A stretch of 64,000 bases of DNA. It comes from Thalassospira sp. HF15 (GTDB taxonomy: Bacteria > Pseudomonadota > Alphaproteobacteria > Rhodospirillales > Thalassospiraceae). The stretch is from the NCBI RefSeq assembly GCF_011806525.1, contig NZ_JAAVKI010000004.1, positions 62,001-126,000 of the forward strand, given 5' to 3'. Under the pieces are notes generated by a model. That model saw only the letters and a list, made by a program, of their open reading frames with translations. It searched no databases and was not told where the DNA came from. Shown piece after piece: positions 17,687-27,204 of this stretch; position 1 is the stretch's first letter; each line of letters starts with the position of its first letter. Position numbers and translations under genes: made by a program.

Positions 17687-19692
17687 TGGTCAGATCGGAG
17701 ATTTTTGATACGCTGCTGGCAGCGGCAGAGGAACACAAGCCACGCTGGCTGCATCGACTGTTTGTCTGCATGCTGTTGGTGATGGCACTTATCACTTGCC
17801 TGCCTTTGGGGGGGGCACACGGGCAATCGACCAAGACAGTTCCTGACGATCCGGACGGCCTGGTTCTGTCTGGCAACATCACGGAACCGCTTGAAATCAC
17901 CGGTTATGTCGCATCATTTGCCGATCAGACGCGAAAGCTTGGCTTTGACGATATTGTCGCTTTGCCCGATGCCGCATTTCAGCAAACAAAGTCTATTCCG
18001 TCCTTTGGCTATACACGTGACGTGATCTGGCATCAGCTTGATTTCACTGTTGCGAGTGCCTTGAGCAAACGGGCACTGCTTGAAATCTCTCCGAGTTATC
18101 TGAACTTTATTGATGTGTTTCTGACACCAAAAGACAGACCTGATCCCATCTGGAGAGCCAAACTTGGCGATCACATCCCGGCCAAAGAGCGTGAATATGG
18201 CGGACGCACCCACGTTGCTGCGCTGCCGACACTCGAACCTGGATCCTATCGGCTGTATGTCCGGGTCCAAAGCAACAGTGCCAATTTAATCTGGATGAAG
18301 CTTTGGCCAACCAACGCGCTGATTTCGTCCCTGTCCTTTCGCCATCTGACGACAAATATTTTCTTTGGCTTCATCCTGACATTGGGATTGTCCTATCTGG
18401 CACTTGGCCTGATTGCGCGGGATTGGGCAGTCATTCTTTACAGCATATGGGTCAGTGCAATCGGCACAGCATCAGCCGTGGTCAACGGCGTGGCCTTGAG
18501 CGAAGTACGCCCCGAGACACCCTGGTTGAATGATTTTCTGCTGGGCACCGCAAATATTATCTCCTATGGCGTGACAGTCTTCCTGTGGCTTTACATCATT
18601 GGAGCGAAAAAGAAGGCGCCTGTGGCCTACAAGGTTTGTTGCGGTTACGGGTTCCTCGTTCTGGGTTTTGCCGCAGGGGCAACCACCGATCTGTACACCA
18701 TATTTGGCAGCTATATTGTGCCCAGCCATGCAATCTTCATGGCCACGATGTGTGCAATCCTGATCAAGGACGCGCTTGAAGATGTCAGAAATCCCCGCCA
18801 TTGGGCATTCCTTGTTGTTCTGGCCATTCCAACCGGCGCGGCCATCATGCTCCAACTTGTCCTTTCAGGCGTCATTGATGCCACCAGATTCCGTCTGGAA
18901 CTGCATCCGTTCACATTGATGTTCCATCTGATCGGGATGGGAATCATCATGACGGTGCGCTTGTCCAAGATGGACAAGGAGCGGGTTTCCGTCACCCAAA
19001 AGGCCGAGGAAACCACCACACTGGTCGACGAACAGCGCAACCTGATCTCGATGCTGTCTCATGAGTTTCGCACGCCCCTTGCCGTCATTCAGAGATCTGC
19101 GGAAATGCTGATGTTGCGGCTGGAAAGCCAGAAGGGTGATGTTCTTGAAAGGTTGCAGCGCATCCAGTTGCAAGCCCGGAAACTTGCGCGGCTTGTGGAT
19201 ATCTTCCTGACCAAGGATGGCATTGATACACAGGAACTCTCGCTTGCGCGCAAAACGGTTCCGGTCAACCAGTTCCTTCAGGAGTTTGCAGCCCAGATCA
19301 CCCGCGAAGGCGCAGAGGTCAAAGCGATTTGCAATGGTACTTCCGGGATTGAGGTCTTCATTGACGAAACCCTGATGGGGCTTGCCATGACAAACCTGAT
19401 CGAAACATCGCGACGCTTTGCACAAGGTGCGCCGGTCCACATTAATGCCTATCGACATTCAGACATGCTGGTCGAGATCCGCATTCCATGCCACGGTGAT
19501 GAAATTGATGAAGACGAGATCGGGCTAATCGCTGATGCCCTGTTCAGACGCACCATGGAGACACAGTCTTCGCGCCGCGCACTCGGACTGCACATTTCAC
19601 AGCGTATCGTCGATGCTCATGGTGGATCCCTGACCCTGCGTCAGAACAGCGGACGCGGGATTTCGCTTTGTCTGCTGTTGCCAGCCGAGTGA
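17683..19692 (+). CDS. Paralogous 7TM histidine kinase with degenerate ATP-binding domain
   Basis: 669 residues with the same plan as the preceding kinase: N-terminal signal-anchor, sensor domain, seven membrane segments, HisKA with His460 in MLSHEFRTPLAVIQ. The catalytic domain has lost its key residues when aligned to its neighbour: the N-box Asn is Thr575 (NLIETSRRF), the D-box Asp is Cys603 (IPCHGDEID), and the G box GVGLGL reads RRALGL. The frame is intact with no stop, so this looks like a maintained pseudokinase that could still accept phosphate on His460. Start overlaps the upstream stop by 4 bp (translational coupling). Confidence 0.88.
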   Translation: MMVRSEIFDTLLAAAEEHKPRWLHRLFVCMLLVMALITCLPLGGAHGQSTKTVPDDPDGLVLSGNITEPLEITGYVASFADQTRKLGFDDIVALPDAAFQQTKSIPSFGYTRDVIWHQLDFTVASALSKRALLEISPSYLNFIDVFLTPKDRPDPIWRAKLGDHIPAKEREYGGRTHVAALPTLEPGSYRLYVRVQSNSANLIWMKLWPTNALISSLSFRHLTTNIFFGFILTLGLSYLALGLIARDWAVILYSIWVSAIGTASAVVNGVALSEVRPETPWLNDFLLGTANIISYGVTVFLWLYIIGAKKKAPVAYKVCCGYGFLVLGFAAGATTDLYTIFGSYIVPSHAIFMATMCAILIKDALEDVRNPRHWAFLVVLAIPTGAAIMLQLVLSGVIDATRFRLELHPFTLMFHLIGMGIIMTVRLSKMDKERVSVTQKAEETTTLVDEQRNLISMLSHEFRTPLAVIQRSAEMLMLRLESQKGDVLERLQRIQLQARKLARLVDIFLTKDGIDTQELSLARKTVPVNQFLQEFAAQITREGAEVKAICNGTSGIEVFIDETLMGLAMTNLIETSRRFAQGAPVHINAYRHSDMLVEIRIPCHGDEIDEDEIGLIADALFRRTMETQSSRRALGLHISQRIVDAHGGSLTLRQNSGRGISLCLLLPAE

Positions 19693-19716
19693 AGTCCGCG
19701 TAGCCGCTACTGAGTG

Positions 19717-20439
19717 TCAGGAGGCCTCGGCCTCTCCGGAGACGGCGGCAGGTGATGTGAAGGCATAGCCACGACCATAAGCCGTTCGGACCGGCAATTC
19801 CTCGCCGATTTCTTTCATGACTTTCTGACGTACACGCCGGATGGCCGTATCGAGGTTCCGGCAGTTCTCGGCGGTGTCGGCCTTGCCAAGTGCCTCGACG
19901 ATTTCGGGGCGGGTCAGCCAGGCACCATTGGCCTCGATCAATATTTTGACGATGGTACGTTCCGTGGCCGTCAGCTTGGCTTCGTTGCCCTCGGGATTGC
20001 ATAGCGTCCAGTGCAGAAGATCAAGCACCCAGCTATCCTCGGAGATCGGGGTTTCGACTGTTTCGCTATCGGTGCGTGACGCCCGACGCAGGAGCGGTTT
20101 GAGAGCAGCTTCAATCACCGAAAGCGGGCTGTCCTTGGTCAGATAAACGTCCGCGCCGGATTTGTACCCGGTCAGGTGATTGTCCATCCCCGAAAGCGAC
20201 GTCAGCATCATGATCCCGCAATCAACCGTCTTGCGCACGTGCTGCGCCAGCTCATACCCGTCGGCATCGGGAAGCATGATATCCAGAATGACCGCATCAG
20301 GCTTACCTGCATCAAGAGCACGGTAAAATGCGGCTCCGGTTTCGCAACCGACCACATCAAACCCGCACATCTCGAGATACTCACACAGATCCTTGTTCAG
20401 GTCCGTGTTATCTTCCACGACGTAAACACAGTGTGTCAT
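19717..20439 (-). CDS. OmpR/PhoB-family response regulator
   Basis: About 240 residues. Receiver domain complete: acidic pocket VVEDN (Glu9, Asp10), phospho-acceptor Asp53 in VILDIMLPD, Thr80 and Lys102 in LTKDS. A winged-helix DNA-binding domain follows (KLTATERTIVKILIEANG, then TAIRRVRQKV and RTAYGRGYAF). Start taken at 20439 (MTHCVYVVEDN) because the receiver begins there; the frame runs to 20502. It converges with the two kinases, its stop 24 bp from the second kinase's stop, and is the obvious partner. Confidence 0.92.
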   Translation of the reverse strand: MTHCVYVVEDNTDLNKDLCEYLEMCGFDVVGCETGAAFYRALDAGKPDAVILDIMLPDADGYELAQHVRKTVDCGIMMLTSLSGMDNHLTGYKSGADVYLTKDSPLSVIEAALKPLLRRASRTDSETVETPISEDSWVLDLLHWTLCNPEGNEAKLTATERTIVKILIEANGAWLTRPEIVEALGKADTAENCRNLDTAIRRVRQKVMKEIGEELPVRTAYGRGYAFTSPAAVSGEAEAS

Positions 20440-20655
20440 TACATTCCAGCCAGACGTGACGTCACCGGACAAGGGCTGCGTCAGACCGCCAATCTCGTTC
20501 ATCTAAAGAACCTTCACGTTCGCTTGTTTATCCAACCATAAATTGTGACTTTGGTGCCACTTTTGTTTGATAGTTAATGGTATGTGGGCTCTGAGCCGAT
20601 TCTGCAAGCAGCAACCTGCAATCGTCAGAAATTGCCAGAATCAGGCATTTCTCAT

Positions 20656-20711
20656 GCAAAAGGCCCGCAAGCGAAAAAATGCACAGCATTAAACCACTTG
20701 CAGGCCCTGTT
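20656..20711. terminator. Branched hairpin terminator downstream of folP
   Basis: GGCCCGCAAG (20662-20671) pairs with CTTGCAGGCC (20697-20706) with one mismatch; inside it lies a second hairpin AATGC-ACA-GCATT (20678-20690). T-runs flank both sides (TTTT leftward, CTGTTTTT rightward). It most likely ends the ftsH-folP message. Confidence 0.65.
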
Positions 20712-20770
20712 TTTAAACGATCACGGACAAAGAACAAGCTATACGTGCAGACGATTCCAACAATACACCA

Positions 20771-21886
20771 TTATACAATCGCAGTTGAACTGGCGACGGA
20801 AATGGCCTGTACGGTTTCGGGCACGTCATGCACGCGGATCATCTGAACCCCATGGCGCCATCCATTCACGGCCGAGGCGATGGAGCCGCCCAGACGCTGT
20901 TTGGGATCGGCCTTGGGGTCAATCTTGCCGATAAAGGATTTGCGCGACGTACCAAGCAGGATCGGACACCCCAGACCATGGAAAATTGCCAGACGTGACA
21001 GCAATTCAAGGTTATGCGACAGGGTCTTGCCAAAACCAATGCCCGGATCGATGCAGATCCGATCCCGTGAAATCCCTGCGCGCTCGCAGCTTTCAATCCG
21101 ATCAAGCAAATAGTCATAGATATCAAGCGGCGCACAATCATACTGCGGATCGGCCTGCATGGTGCCCGGTTCGCCCTGCATATGCATCAGCATCACCGGC
21201 TTGCCGGATGCTGCGGCGACTTCCATCGAGCGTTCATCGCCCTCAAGCCCGGTGACATCATTGATGATCGCGGCACCGGCATCAACGGCAGCTTCCATCA
21301 CGCGGGCATGGCGGGTATCGATCGATACAACATGTCCCTTGGCAGCCAGTTCGCGGATGACCGGAACGACACGATTGATTTCTTCGTCCTCGGAAACGGT
21401 ATCCGCCCCCGGACGGGTGGATTCGCCACCGACATCAATGATTGATGCGCCCTGCTCCGCCATCGCCATGGCGCGCGCAACAGATTGTTCGGTGGTGTTG
21501 TAGTCGCCACCATCGGAAAAGCTGTCGGGCGTGACATTGACAATGCCCATCACGTGGCACGATGCCATGTCCAACCCGGCATAATCGGGGCGCTTGGCCA
21601 TCAGGCGATCCAGCACGGCATTGATTTCGTCAACGCGTCCACTGTTTTGCACCCAGCCTTCAAGGGCCAGCAGCGGCAAGATCATGCTTTCAGCCCCGCC
21701 ACCTTCGCGGCGACGGATGATTTCAAGCGCCGAAAAGCCACGGCGTGATCCGGCAAGCGGCAAGGTATTGGGATCATCGGCATGGTCGATGAAACCGGTC
21801 GGTGCGTAGTAAAGCGGTCCTTCAAAATCGGCAAAGCCCCGCACATCGGCGGGGCTTCGCAGGACCGATCTTTTGATCTCGTCCAT
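20771..21886 (-). CDS. folP: Dihydropteroate synthase
   Basis: 371 residues, longer than the ~280 of E. coli FolP because of a ~95-residue N-terminal extension also common in alphaproteobacteria. Condenses pABA with the pterin diphosphate in folate synthesis. TIM-barrel motifs: MGIVNVTPDSFSDGG, GGESTRPGA, IINDVTG, ICIDPGIGFGKT and LGTSRKSFIG. The ATG at 21886 follows AGAAAGAGA and starts 13 bp after the ftsH stop, so the two are an operon; the frame open to 22135 overlaps ftsH and is rejected. Confidence 0.95.
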   Translation of the reverse strand: MDEIKRSVLRSPADVRGFADFEGPLYYAPTGFIDHADDPNTLPLAGSRRGFSALEIIRRREGGGAESMILPLLALEGWVQNSGRVDEINAVLDRLMAKRPDYAGLDMASCHVMGIVNVTPDSFSDGGDYNTTEQSVARAMAMAEQGASIIDVGGESTRPGADTVSEDEEINRVVPVIRELAAKGHVVSIDTRHARVMEAAVDAGAAIINDVTGLEGDERSMEVAAASGKPVMLMHMQGEPGTMQADPQYDCAPLDIYDYLLDRIESCERAGISRDRICIDPGIGFGKTLSHNLELLSRLAIFHGLGCPILLGTSRKSFIGKIDPKADPKQRLGGSIASAVNGWRHGVQMIRVHDVPETVQAISVASSTAIV

Positions 21887-21899
21887 CAGTCTCTTTCTG

Positions 21900-23843
21900 T
21901 TAGCTTCCCGGTTGCGGTTCCGGGGAAAGGTCCCCGCCGCCGTCACCAGGGTTATCCTTGCGGGCACCGCCGGTGCTTGGCACCGTGGAGCGACGTCCGC
22001 CACCCGCATCCTTGCCGCCACCGGAAGAATGGCCCGGACGGTCAATTTCCTCGCCGCGCAACAGCGCGTCGATTTCCTTGCCCGACAGGGTTTCGTATTC
22101 CAGAAGACCTTTGGCAAGTTTGTGCAGGTCATCAAGATGTTCGGTCAGCACACGCTTGGCGAATTCGTAAGCCTCGTCGGAATAGCGACGGACTTCTTCG
22201 TCAATCAGCTGCGCTGTCTTTTCCGAAACGTTTTTATGCTGGGCAACGCTGTGACCAAGGAACACTTCTTCCTGGTTGTCGACATATTTGACGTTACCAA
22301 GTTTGTCGGAGAAGCCCCACTCGGTCACCATCTTGCGCGCATATTGCGTCACCATGTTGATGTCCGAGGATGCACCCGTGGTGACCTTGTCCTTGCCAAA
22401 GATGATTTCCTCGGCAACGCGGCCACCCATGGCAACCGCAAGGTCGGAAATCAGCTGTTCGTAGGACTTGGACACCTGATCACGTTCCGGCAGACGCATC
22501 ACCATACCCAGTGCGCGACCGCGCGGGATGATGGTGGCCTTGTGGATCGGATCGGATGCAGGCGTATGGAGAGCAACGAGTGCGTGGCCACCTTCGTGAT
22601 AGGCGGTCAGTTTTTTCTCGTCATCTGTCATGATCATGGAGCGACGTTCAGCCCCCATCATGACCTTGTCCTTGGCATTTTCGAAGTCAGCCATGGTGAC
22701 AACACGCTTGCCAAGACGGGCGGCCAGAAGGGCTGCCTCGTTAACAAGGTTTGCCAGATCCGCGCCCGAGAAGCCCGGGGTACCACGTGCAACGGTACGC
22801 AGATCAACATCCGGCCCCAGCGGAACCTTGCGGGCATGCACACCAAGAATGTGTTCACGGCCTTCCAGATCCGGGTTCGGCACAACGACCTGACGGTCAA
22901 AACGACCAGGACGCAGCAATGCCGGATCGAGAACGTCCGGACGGTTGGTTGCCGCCACAAGGATCACACCTTCGTTGGCTTCGAAACCATCCATCTCGAC
23001 CAGAAGCTGGTTGAGCGTTTGTTCGCGTTCATCGTTACCGCCGCCAAGACCGGCACCACGATGGCGGCCAACGGCGTCGATTTCATCGATGAAGATGATG
23101 CAAGGTGCGTTTTTCTTGCCCTGTTCGAACATGTCACGCACACGCGATGCACCGACACCAACGAACATTTCAACGAAGTCAGAACCCGAGATGGTGAAGA
23201 ACGGAACGTTTGCTTCGCCAGCAATTGCACGTGCCAGAAGCGTTTTACCGGTACCCGGAGGACCGACAAGCAGCATGCCTTTGGGGATTTTACCACCAAG
23301 GCGCTGGAACTTCTGCGGATCGCGCAGGAAGTCGACGACTTCTTCGAGTTCGTTTTTGGCTTCTTCAATACCGGCAACATCTTCGAAGGTCACACGGCCG
23401 GATTTCTCGGTCAGCATCTTGGCCTTGGACTTGCCAAAGCCCATGGCCTTGCCGCCGCCACCTTGCATCTGGCGCATGAAGAAGATCCAGACACCGATGA
23501 TCAGCAGCATCGGGAACCAGCTGATCAAAGCGCTCATCAATGGTGAGAGGCTTTCTTCAGGCTGTGCGATAATGCGCACGCCCTTGTCATTCAGCTTTTC
23601 AACGAGGTTCGGATAATCCGGGGTGTAAACATTAACAGAGCGACCGTCGCGCGTTTCTGCAGTCAGGTTGTTGCCCTGGATGGTGACTTCGGAAATCTGA
23701 CCTGAATCCACTTCGGCCAGGAAGTCCGAAAATGCCAGCGACGACTGACCGGACCGTCCGGAGGGCGACTGAAACAGGTTAAACAGCGCCACCAAAAGGA
23801 TGGCGATAATAACCCACAGTGCGAGATTTTTTCCCATATTCAT
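21900..23843 (-). CDS. ftsH: ATP-dependent zinc metalloprotease FtsH
   Basis: 647 residues. Membrane-bound hexameric AAA protease. N-terminal membrane helix ([15 protein letters not shown]), periplasmic domain, second helix (about residues 105-122), AAA module with Walker A GPPGTGKT, Walker B FIDEID and second region of homology RPGRFDRQ, then the zinc protease motif HEGGH. The C-terminal 35 residues are a Gly/Pro-rich disordered tail. Follows tilS at 85 bp and precedes folP. Confidence 0.98.
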   Translation of the reverse strand: MNMGKNLALWVIIAILLVALFNLFQSPSGRSGQSSLAFSDFLAEVDSGQISEVTIQGNNLTAETRDGRSVNVYTPDYPNLVEKLNDKGVRIIAQPEESLSPLMSALISWFPMLLIIGVWIFFMRQMQGGGGKAMGFGKSKAKMLTEKSGRVTFEDVAGIEEAKNELEEVVDFLRDPQKFQRLGGKIPKGMLLVGPPGTGKTLLARAIAGEANVPFFTISGSDFVEMFVGVGASRVRDMFEQGKKNAPCIIFIDEIDAVGRHRGAGLGGGNDEREQTLNQLLVEMDGFEANEGVILVAATNRPDVLDPALLRPGRFDRQVVVPNPDLEGREHILGVHARKVPLGPDVDLRTVARGTPGFSGADLANLVNEAALLAARLGKRVVTMADFENAKDKVMMGAERRSMIMTDDEKKLTAYHEGGHALVALHTPASDPIHKATIIPRGRALGMVMRLPERDQVSKSYEQLISDLAVAMGGRVAEEIIFGKDKVTTGASSDINMVTQYARKMVTEWGFSDKLGNVKYVDNQEEVFLGHSVAQHKNVSEKTAQLIDEEVRRYSDEAYEFAKRVLTEHLDDLHKLAKGLLEYETLSGKEIDALLRGEEIDRPGHSSGGGKDAGGGRRSTVPSTGGARKDNPGDGGGDLSPEPQPGS

Positions 23844-23928
23844 TCCAAGCTACTGGTCGCAATTTATGTGTGCCGTGACGCAAAACTTCCTGCGCAGGGT
23901 CTGACAAACAAATAGTCATAAGCCCTGC

Positions 23929-25383
23929 TTACGCAAGTAGGTTGTCTGGTTTCGGTGACGATTTGAAACCACTTTCCCATAAAGGTACTTGCGGCGCAAA
24001 CAGCCAACTGCCACCGGGCGCAATCAGGCCCCTGCCCAGGGGCCGTCCACATCCGGCGGCGGATAGTACGTCGGAAAGCTCCGAAACCTCAAGCCCACCA
24101 ACAGATAACAAGCCTTCTTTATCGTAGAGTGCAGGCATGGATGCAAGGGCTGCGCGCGGTAAATTACCAATAAATGGTGCAATTTCACACAATGCTGCAC
24201 GAAAAGACTTCGTGTGAAACACATCACAAAGACCAAGCGGCCCGATCCAAAGCGTGATTTGTTCCGAAAGACAGGCATCATCTGCGTGCCATTCGAAGCG
24301 ATTATCAAAGCGCACAACCCCTGATGTGGGCAGCGATTCTGTATCAAGCGTAATCGGATCCTGCCCCATCCGACCGAATTCGCGATAGACACAAACCCCG
24401 CCTTTACGGCCGTGCAAAACGCAGCCCCCTAAACTGATGCGGGCAGATGTATCGGCGGCAAGTCGATCAATCGCGCTGCGAAGTTTTTCCATCGCGGGCA
24501 TATAGGCCCCGCCACCCACCGTGCGGACAACCTGCCCCAGCGCATGCATTGCGGCATCCGCATCAACGTCGGGGGCGAAGAACACCTTCGGGTCCAGGAT
24601 CGCAACACCGTTGGAATGCAGGATGACAGCAGCGGCCAAAAGACGACCGATGTGCTTTTCAAGGGCGAGACGGTTTGCCGTCTCTTGCTTCCCGTCAAGG
24701 ACCGGGGGCACCTCGGTTTCGAGTGCCTTGCGGATACGGACGCGCTCGAATTTTTCATCCCTGTTTGACGGGTCTTCGATCCATCCCTGCCCACGTGCCA
24801 TCAGGGTCGCAACCAGATCGTTCTTGCGCATGCCCAGAAGCGGTCGCAGCAACCGTCCATGGCGCAGATACCGGCGCGCAGACATGCCCGCCTGCCCAAG
24901 TCCTGTCGCGCCGCGATCGCGGCGCATGACAATGGTTTCGTCTTGATCGTCGGCGTGATGGGCAACCAGAAGATGGAAAATGCCCGTATCATACATCAGG
25001 TCATCAAAAATCTGATAGCGAGCCTGCCGCGCCTTTTCCTGCACGGCCCCTGTCGGCTTCGCGCCCTGCCAGACTTTGGTGATGTGCTTGATGCCATATC
25101 GGGCGAGTTCGCCTGCGACCCAGCGCGCCTCGTCAGAGGCCTCCTTACGCAGGCCGTGATCCACGGTAACCGCAATCGCGTGACCACCACGCGCCTGAGA
25201 CCAATCATGGGCCAACAGGGCCAGTGCCATGCTATCTGCCCCGCCCGAAACCCCGACAAGAAGTTTGGGGGCGGTTTCAAACGGCGCGAAACCCATCATC
25301 AGTTTATCAAAGACAACGGCGTCCAGCGGAATTCCACCAGACGCCGTATCCTGATCATATGATGACGTGACGTTGCCGATCAT
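23929..25383 (-). CDS. tilS: tRNA(Ile)-lysidine synthetase
   Basis: 484 residues. Attaches lysine to the wobble cytidine of the CAU-anticodon tRNA-Ile so that it reads AUA. The PP-loop ATP motif GVSGGADSMALALL lies near residue 45, with VTVDHGLR, the AHHADDQDETIVMR segment and WIEDPSNRD, all hallmarks of TilS. The C-terminal half is less conserved, as usual. Starts 9 bp after cpoB, so probably in the same transcript, and is followed by ftsH, the common cpoB-tilS-ftsH order. Confidence 0.95.
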   Translation of the reverse strand: MIGNVTSSYDQDTASGGIPLDAVVFDKLMMGFAPFETAPKLLVGVSGGADSMALALLAHDWSQARGGHAIAVTVDHGLRKEASDEARWVAGELARYGIKHITKVWQGAKPTGAVQEKARQARYQIFDDLMYDTGIFHLLVAHHADDQDETIVMRRDRGATGLGQAGMSARRYLRHGRLLRPLLGMRKNDLVATLMARGQGWIEDPSNRDEKFERVRIRKALETEVPPVLDGKQETANRLALEKHIGRLLAAAVILHSNGVAILDPKVFFAPDVDADAAMHALGQVVRTVGGGAYMPAMEKLRSAIDRLAADTSARISLGGCVLHGRKGGVCVYREFGRMGQDPITLDTESLPTSGVVRFDNRFEWHADDACLSEQITLWIGPLGLCDVFHTKSFRAALCEIAPFIGNLPRAALASMPALYDKEGLLSVGGLEVSELSDVLSAAGCGRPLGRGLIAPGGSWLFAPQVPLWESGFKSSPKPDNLLA

Positions 25384-25392
25384 CGGTCTGAA

Positions 25393-26427
25393 TTACTGCG
25401 GGCAACCACGGTTTTTGCGTTCCTGTCGGGCGCGATCCAGAACGACATTCGATGCGTTCGGGAAGTTGTCGAGCAGGTGGCCAAACGCCGTGCAGGCATC
25501 TTCGTTCTTGCCAAGATTGGCCAGTGACATGCCAAGCTTCAGAAGGTTATCCGGTGCCTTGGTGCTGTCGGGATAGGTCTGGAAGCCTTCGGTAAAGGCA
25601 ATGGCAGCATTTTCATACTGACCGCGCACATAATAGGTTTCGCCCAGCCAGTATTGCGCATTGCCCGCCAGCGGATCGTTGGGATGATTGCTGACAAAGT
25701 TTCCCAGCGCCTGTTCGGCGGCCTCGAAATCCTGTTTGCGCAGAAGGCCAAAGGCTTCGCGATATTGTTCTTCGGGCGTGCCAGTGGTTGCCGCAGCACT
25801 CTGGGTCGGGGCCGTAGTGTTGGACGCGGCAGCCGTGCCACTTGGAATTTGTGGCGGCTGGCCTTCGTTTTCGATCACACCAAACAGCTGAGTGCCACGA
25901 TCATTAAGGGGCTCGCCGGTACCGGCACCACCCTGCGCGGCATTTGGCGCGGCAGCTGTGCCCTGCGCGGCAGCACCATCGGCATTCGCGCCACTGGTTG
26001 AGACAGCACCGCCTTCAAGTTGGCTGAGACGGAAATCAATATCGGCCACCAGACGTTCAAGACGGTCTTCCATCTTGCGAATGCGGAAATCGAACTGTTC
26101 AAGTTGTCCGGTCAGTTGGCTGGTGGTGCGCTCAAGGTCGCTGATCTGGACCTGCTGGCGCGCGGCCGCCGGGGTTGAGGCGCCACCACCTGATGATGCA
26201 GCAGCCTGGGCAGCATCACCTGTGCCTTCGCGGTAAACATAGCGCTGCAAAAGATCGAGATCCTTGCGCAGCTGTTCGACCTGACGCGACATGTTGGCGT
26301 CTTGCGCATGAACCGGCTGGGACCCGAGTGATGTCATGCCAAACACGGTTCCAATGGCCAGGGCCATCAGGACGTTTCGGCTTTTTGGCCGACTTTTTGG
26401 CGAAATGGCGGATCGAACGCGGATCAT
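25393..26427 (-). CDS. cpoB: Tol-Pal-associated periplasmic TPR protein CpoB (YbgF)
   Basis: 344 residues. Signal peptide ending near PVHAQ; an N-terminal coiled coil (MSRQVEQLRKDLDLLQRY and a second helix around residues 95-140) for trimerisation; a low-complexity Ala/Gly/Thr linker; then TPRs (YREAFGLLRKQDFEAAEQAL, AQYWLGETYYVRGQYENAA). In the family it links Tol energy to septal peptidoglycan synthesis. AAAGGA precedes the ATG at 26427; the longer frame from 26499 has no ribosome site. A terminator separates it from pal. Confidence 0.93.
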   Translation of the reverse strand: MIRVRSAISPKSRPKSRNVLMALAIGTVFGMTSLGSQPVHAQDANMSRQVEQLRKDLDLLQRYVYREGTGDAAQAAASSGGGASTPAAARQQVQISDLERTTSQLTGQLEQFDFRIRKMEDRLERLVADIDFRLSQLEGGAVSTSGANADGAAAQGTAAAPNAAQGGAGTGEPLNDRGTQLFGVIENEGQPPQIPSGTAAASNTTAPTQSAAATTGTPEEQYREAFGLLRKQDFEAAEQALGNFVSNHPNDPLAGNAQYWLGETYYVRGQYENAAIAFTEGFQTYPDSTKAPDNLLKLGMSLANLGKNEDACTAFGHLLDNFPNASNVVLDRARQERKNRGCPQ

Positions 26428-26510
26428 GTGCGGGTCCTTTGTCGTCAATTCAGTCTCTGAAAGTCCACTATGAAAACTCATGTCATGAGTTTCAAACATT
26501 TTCAGGCGGC

Positions 26511-26548
26511 AAAAATAAGGCGCCTGCCCCGAGCGGGACAGGCGCCTT
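26511..26548 (-). terminator. Intrinsic terminator downstream of pal
   Basis: On the minus strand AAGGCGCCTG (26548-26539 side) pairs with CAGGCGCCTT, with an extra 3-bp inner stem, followed by ATTTTT. It separates pal from cpoB, so cpoB needs read-through or its own promoter. Confidence 0.88.
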
Positions 26549-26580
26549 GATCGTCAAGTCAGGCTTTCACCTGCACGCGC

Positions 26581-27075
26581 TTAACGGATAACCGATACAG
26601 CGCGGCGGTTTTTCGCCCAGCTTTCTTCGTCATGGCCAAGAGCAACCGGGCGCTCTTTGCCGTAAGAAATGGTTTCAACGCGCGACGGGTCGATGCCCAG
26701 AGCGATGAGGTAATCTTTGACCGAGTTTGCGCGGCGTTCGCCGAGTGCAAGGTTGTATTCACGGGTGCCGCGCTCGTCGGCATGACCTTCAACAACAACT
26801 TTGTACTGCGGATATTTTTTCAGCCAAGCGGCCTGCAGTTCCAGGGTGCGACGTGCTTCACCGGCAAGATCGTATTTGTCAAAACCAAAGAAGACGCGGT
26901 CACCAACGTTGACAGCGAACCACTCTGGGCTGTTTTCAGCCAGAGACGTCGAAGAAGACGCGCTGGAAGAAGTACTTGCACCGTCGCCACCAGTGGTCGC
27001 CGTGCTATCAGGTGCAGTTTCACACGCAGCCAGAAGAGCGGCAGCAGCAAAAACGCTGAGAATACGAAGTTTCAT
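26581..27075 (-). CDS. pal: Peptidoglycan-associated lipoprotein Pal
   Basis: 164 residues. Lipoprotein signal with lipobox LLAAC (Cys19) and a Ser/Thr-rich linker, then an OmpA-like peptidoglycan-binding domain (FGFDKYDLAGEARRTLELQA, GHADERGTREYNLALGERRA, SYGKERPV). Anchors the outer membrane to the wall and is the partner of TolB in the Tol-Pal complex. Follows tolB at 129 bp. Confidence 0.97.
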   Translation of the reverse strand: MKLRILSVFAAAALLAACETAPDSTATTGGDGASTSSSASSSTSLAENSPEWFAVNVGDRVFFGFDKYDLAGEARRTLELQAAWLKKYPQYKVVVEGHADERGTREYNLALGERRANSVKDYLIALGIDPSRVETISYGKERPVALGHDEESWAKNRRAVSVIR

Positions 27076-27204
27076 TTAAGTTTTCCCCTTAACACCGGAC
27101 GCATTCGCCCGAGGTTGGTGTTTTCCATGTCTCGCGACACCGAAAATGCCCGCGATTAAAGCGAATCGCATTCAGTGCTTCGCGATGACTATACTCTTGA
27201 GATT

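Noticed and set aside
17683-19692. Second histidine kinase as a pseudogene
   Set aside because: The frame is full length, overlaps its neighbour for coupled translation, and keeps the phospho-acceptor His and all membrane segments.
21873-23546. 557-codon plus-strand frame opposite ftsH
   Set aside because: It is the antisense shadow of a highly conserved gene; no ribosome site and composition like an antisense frame.
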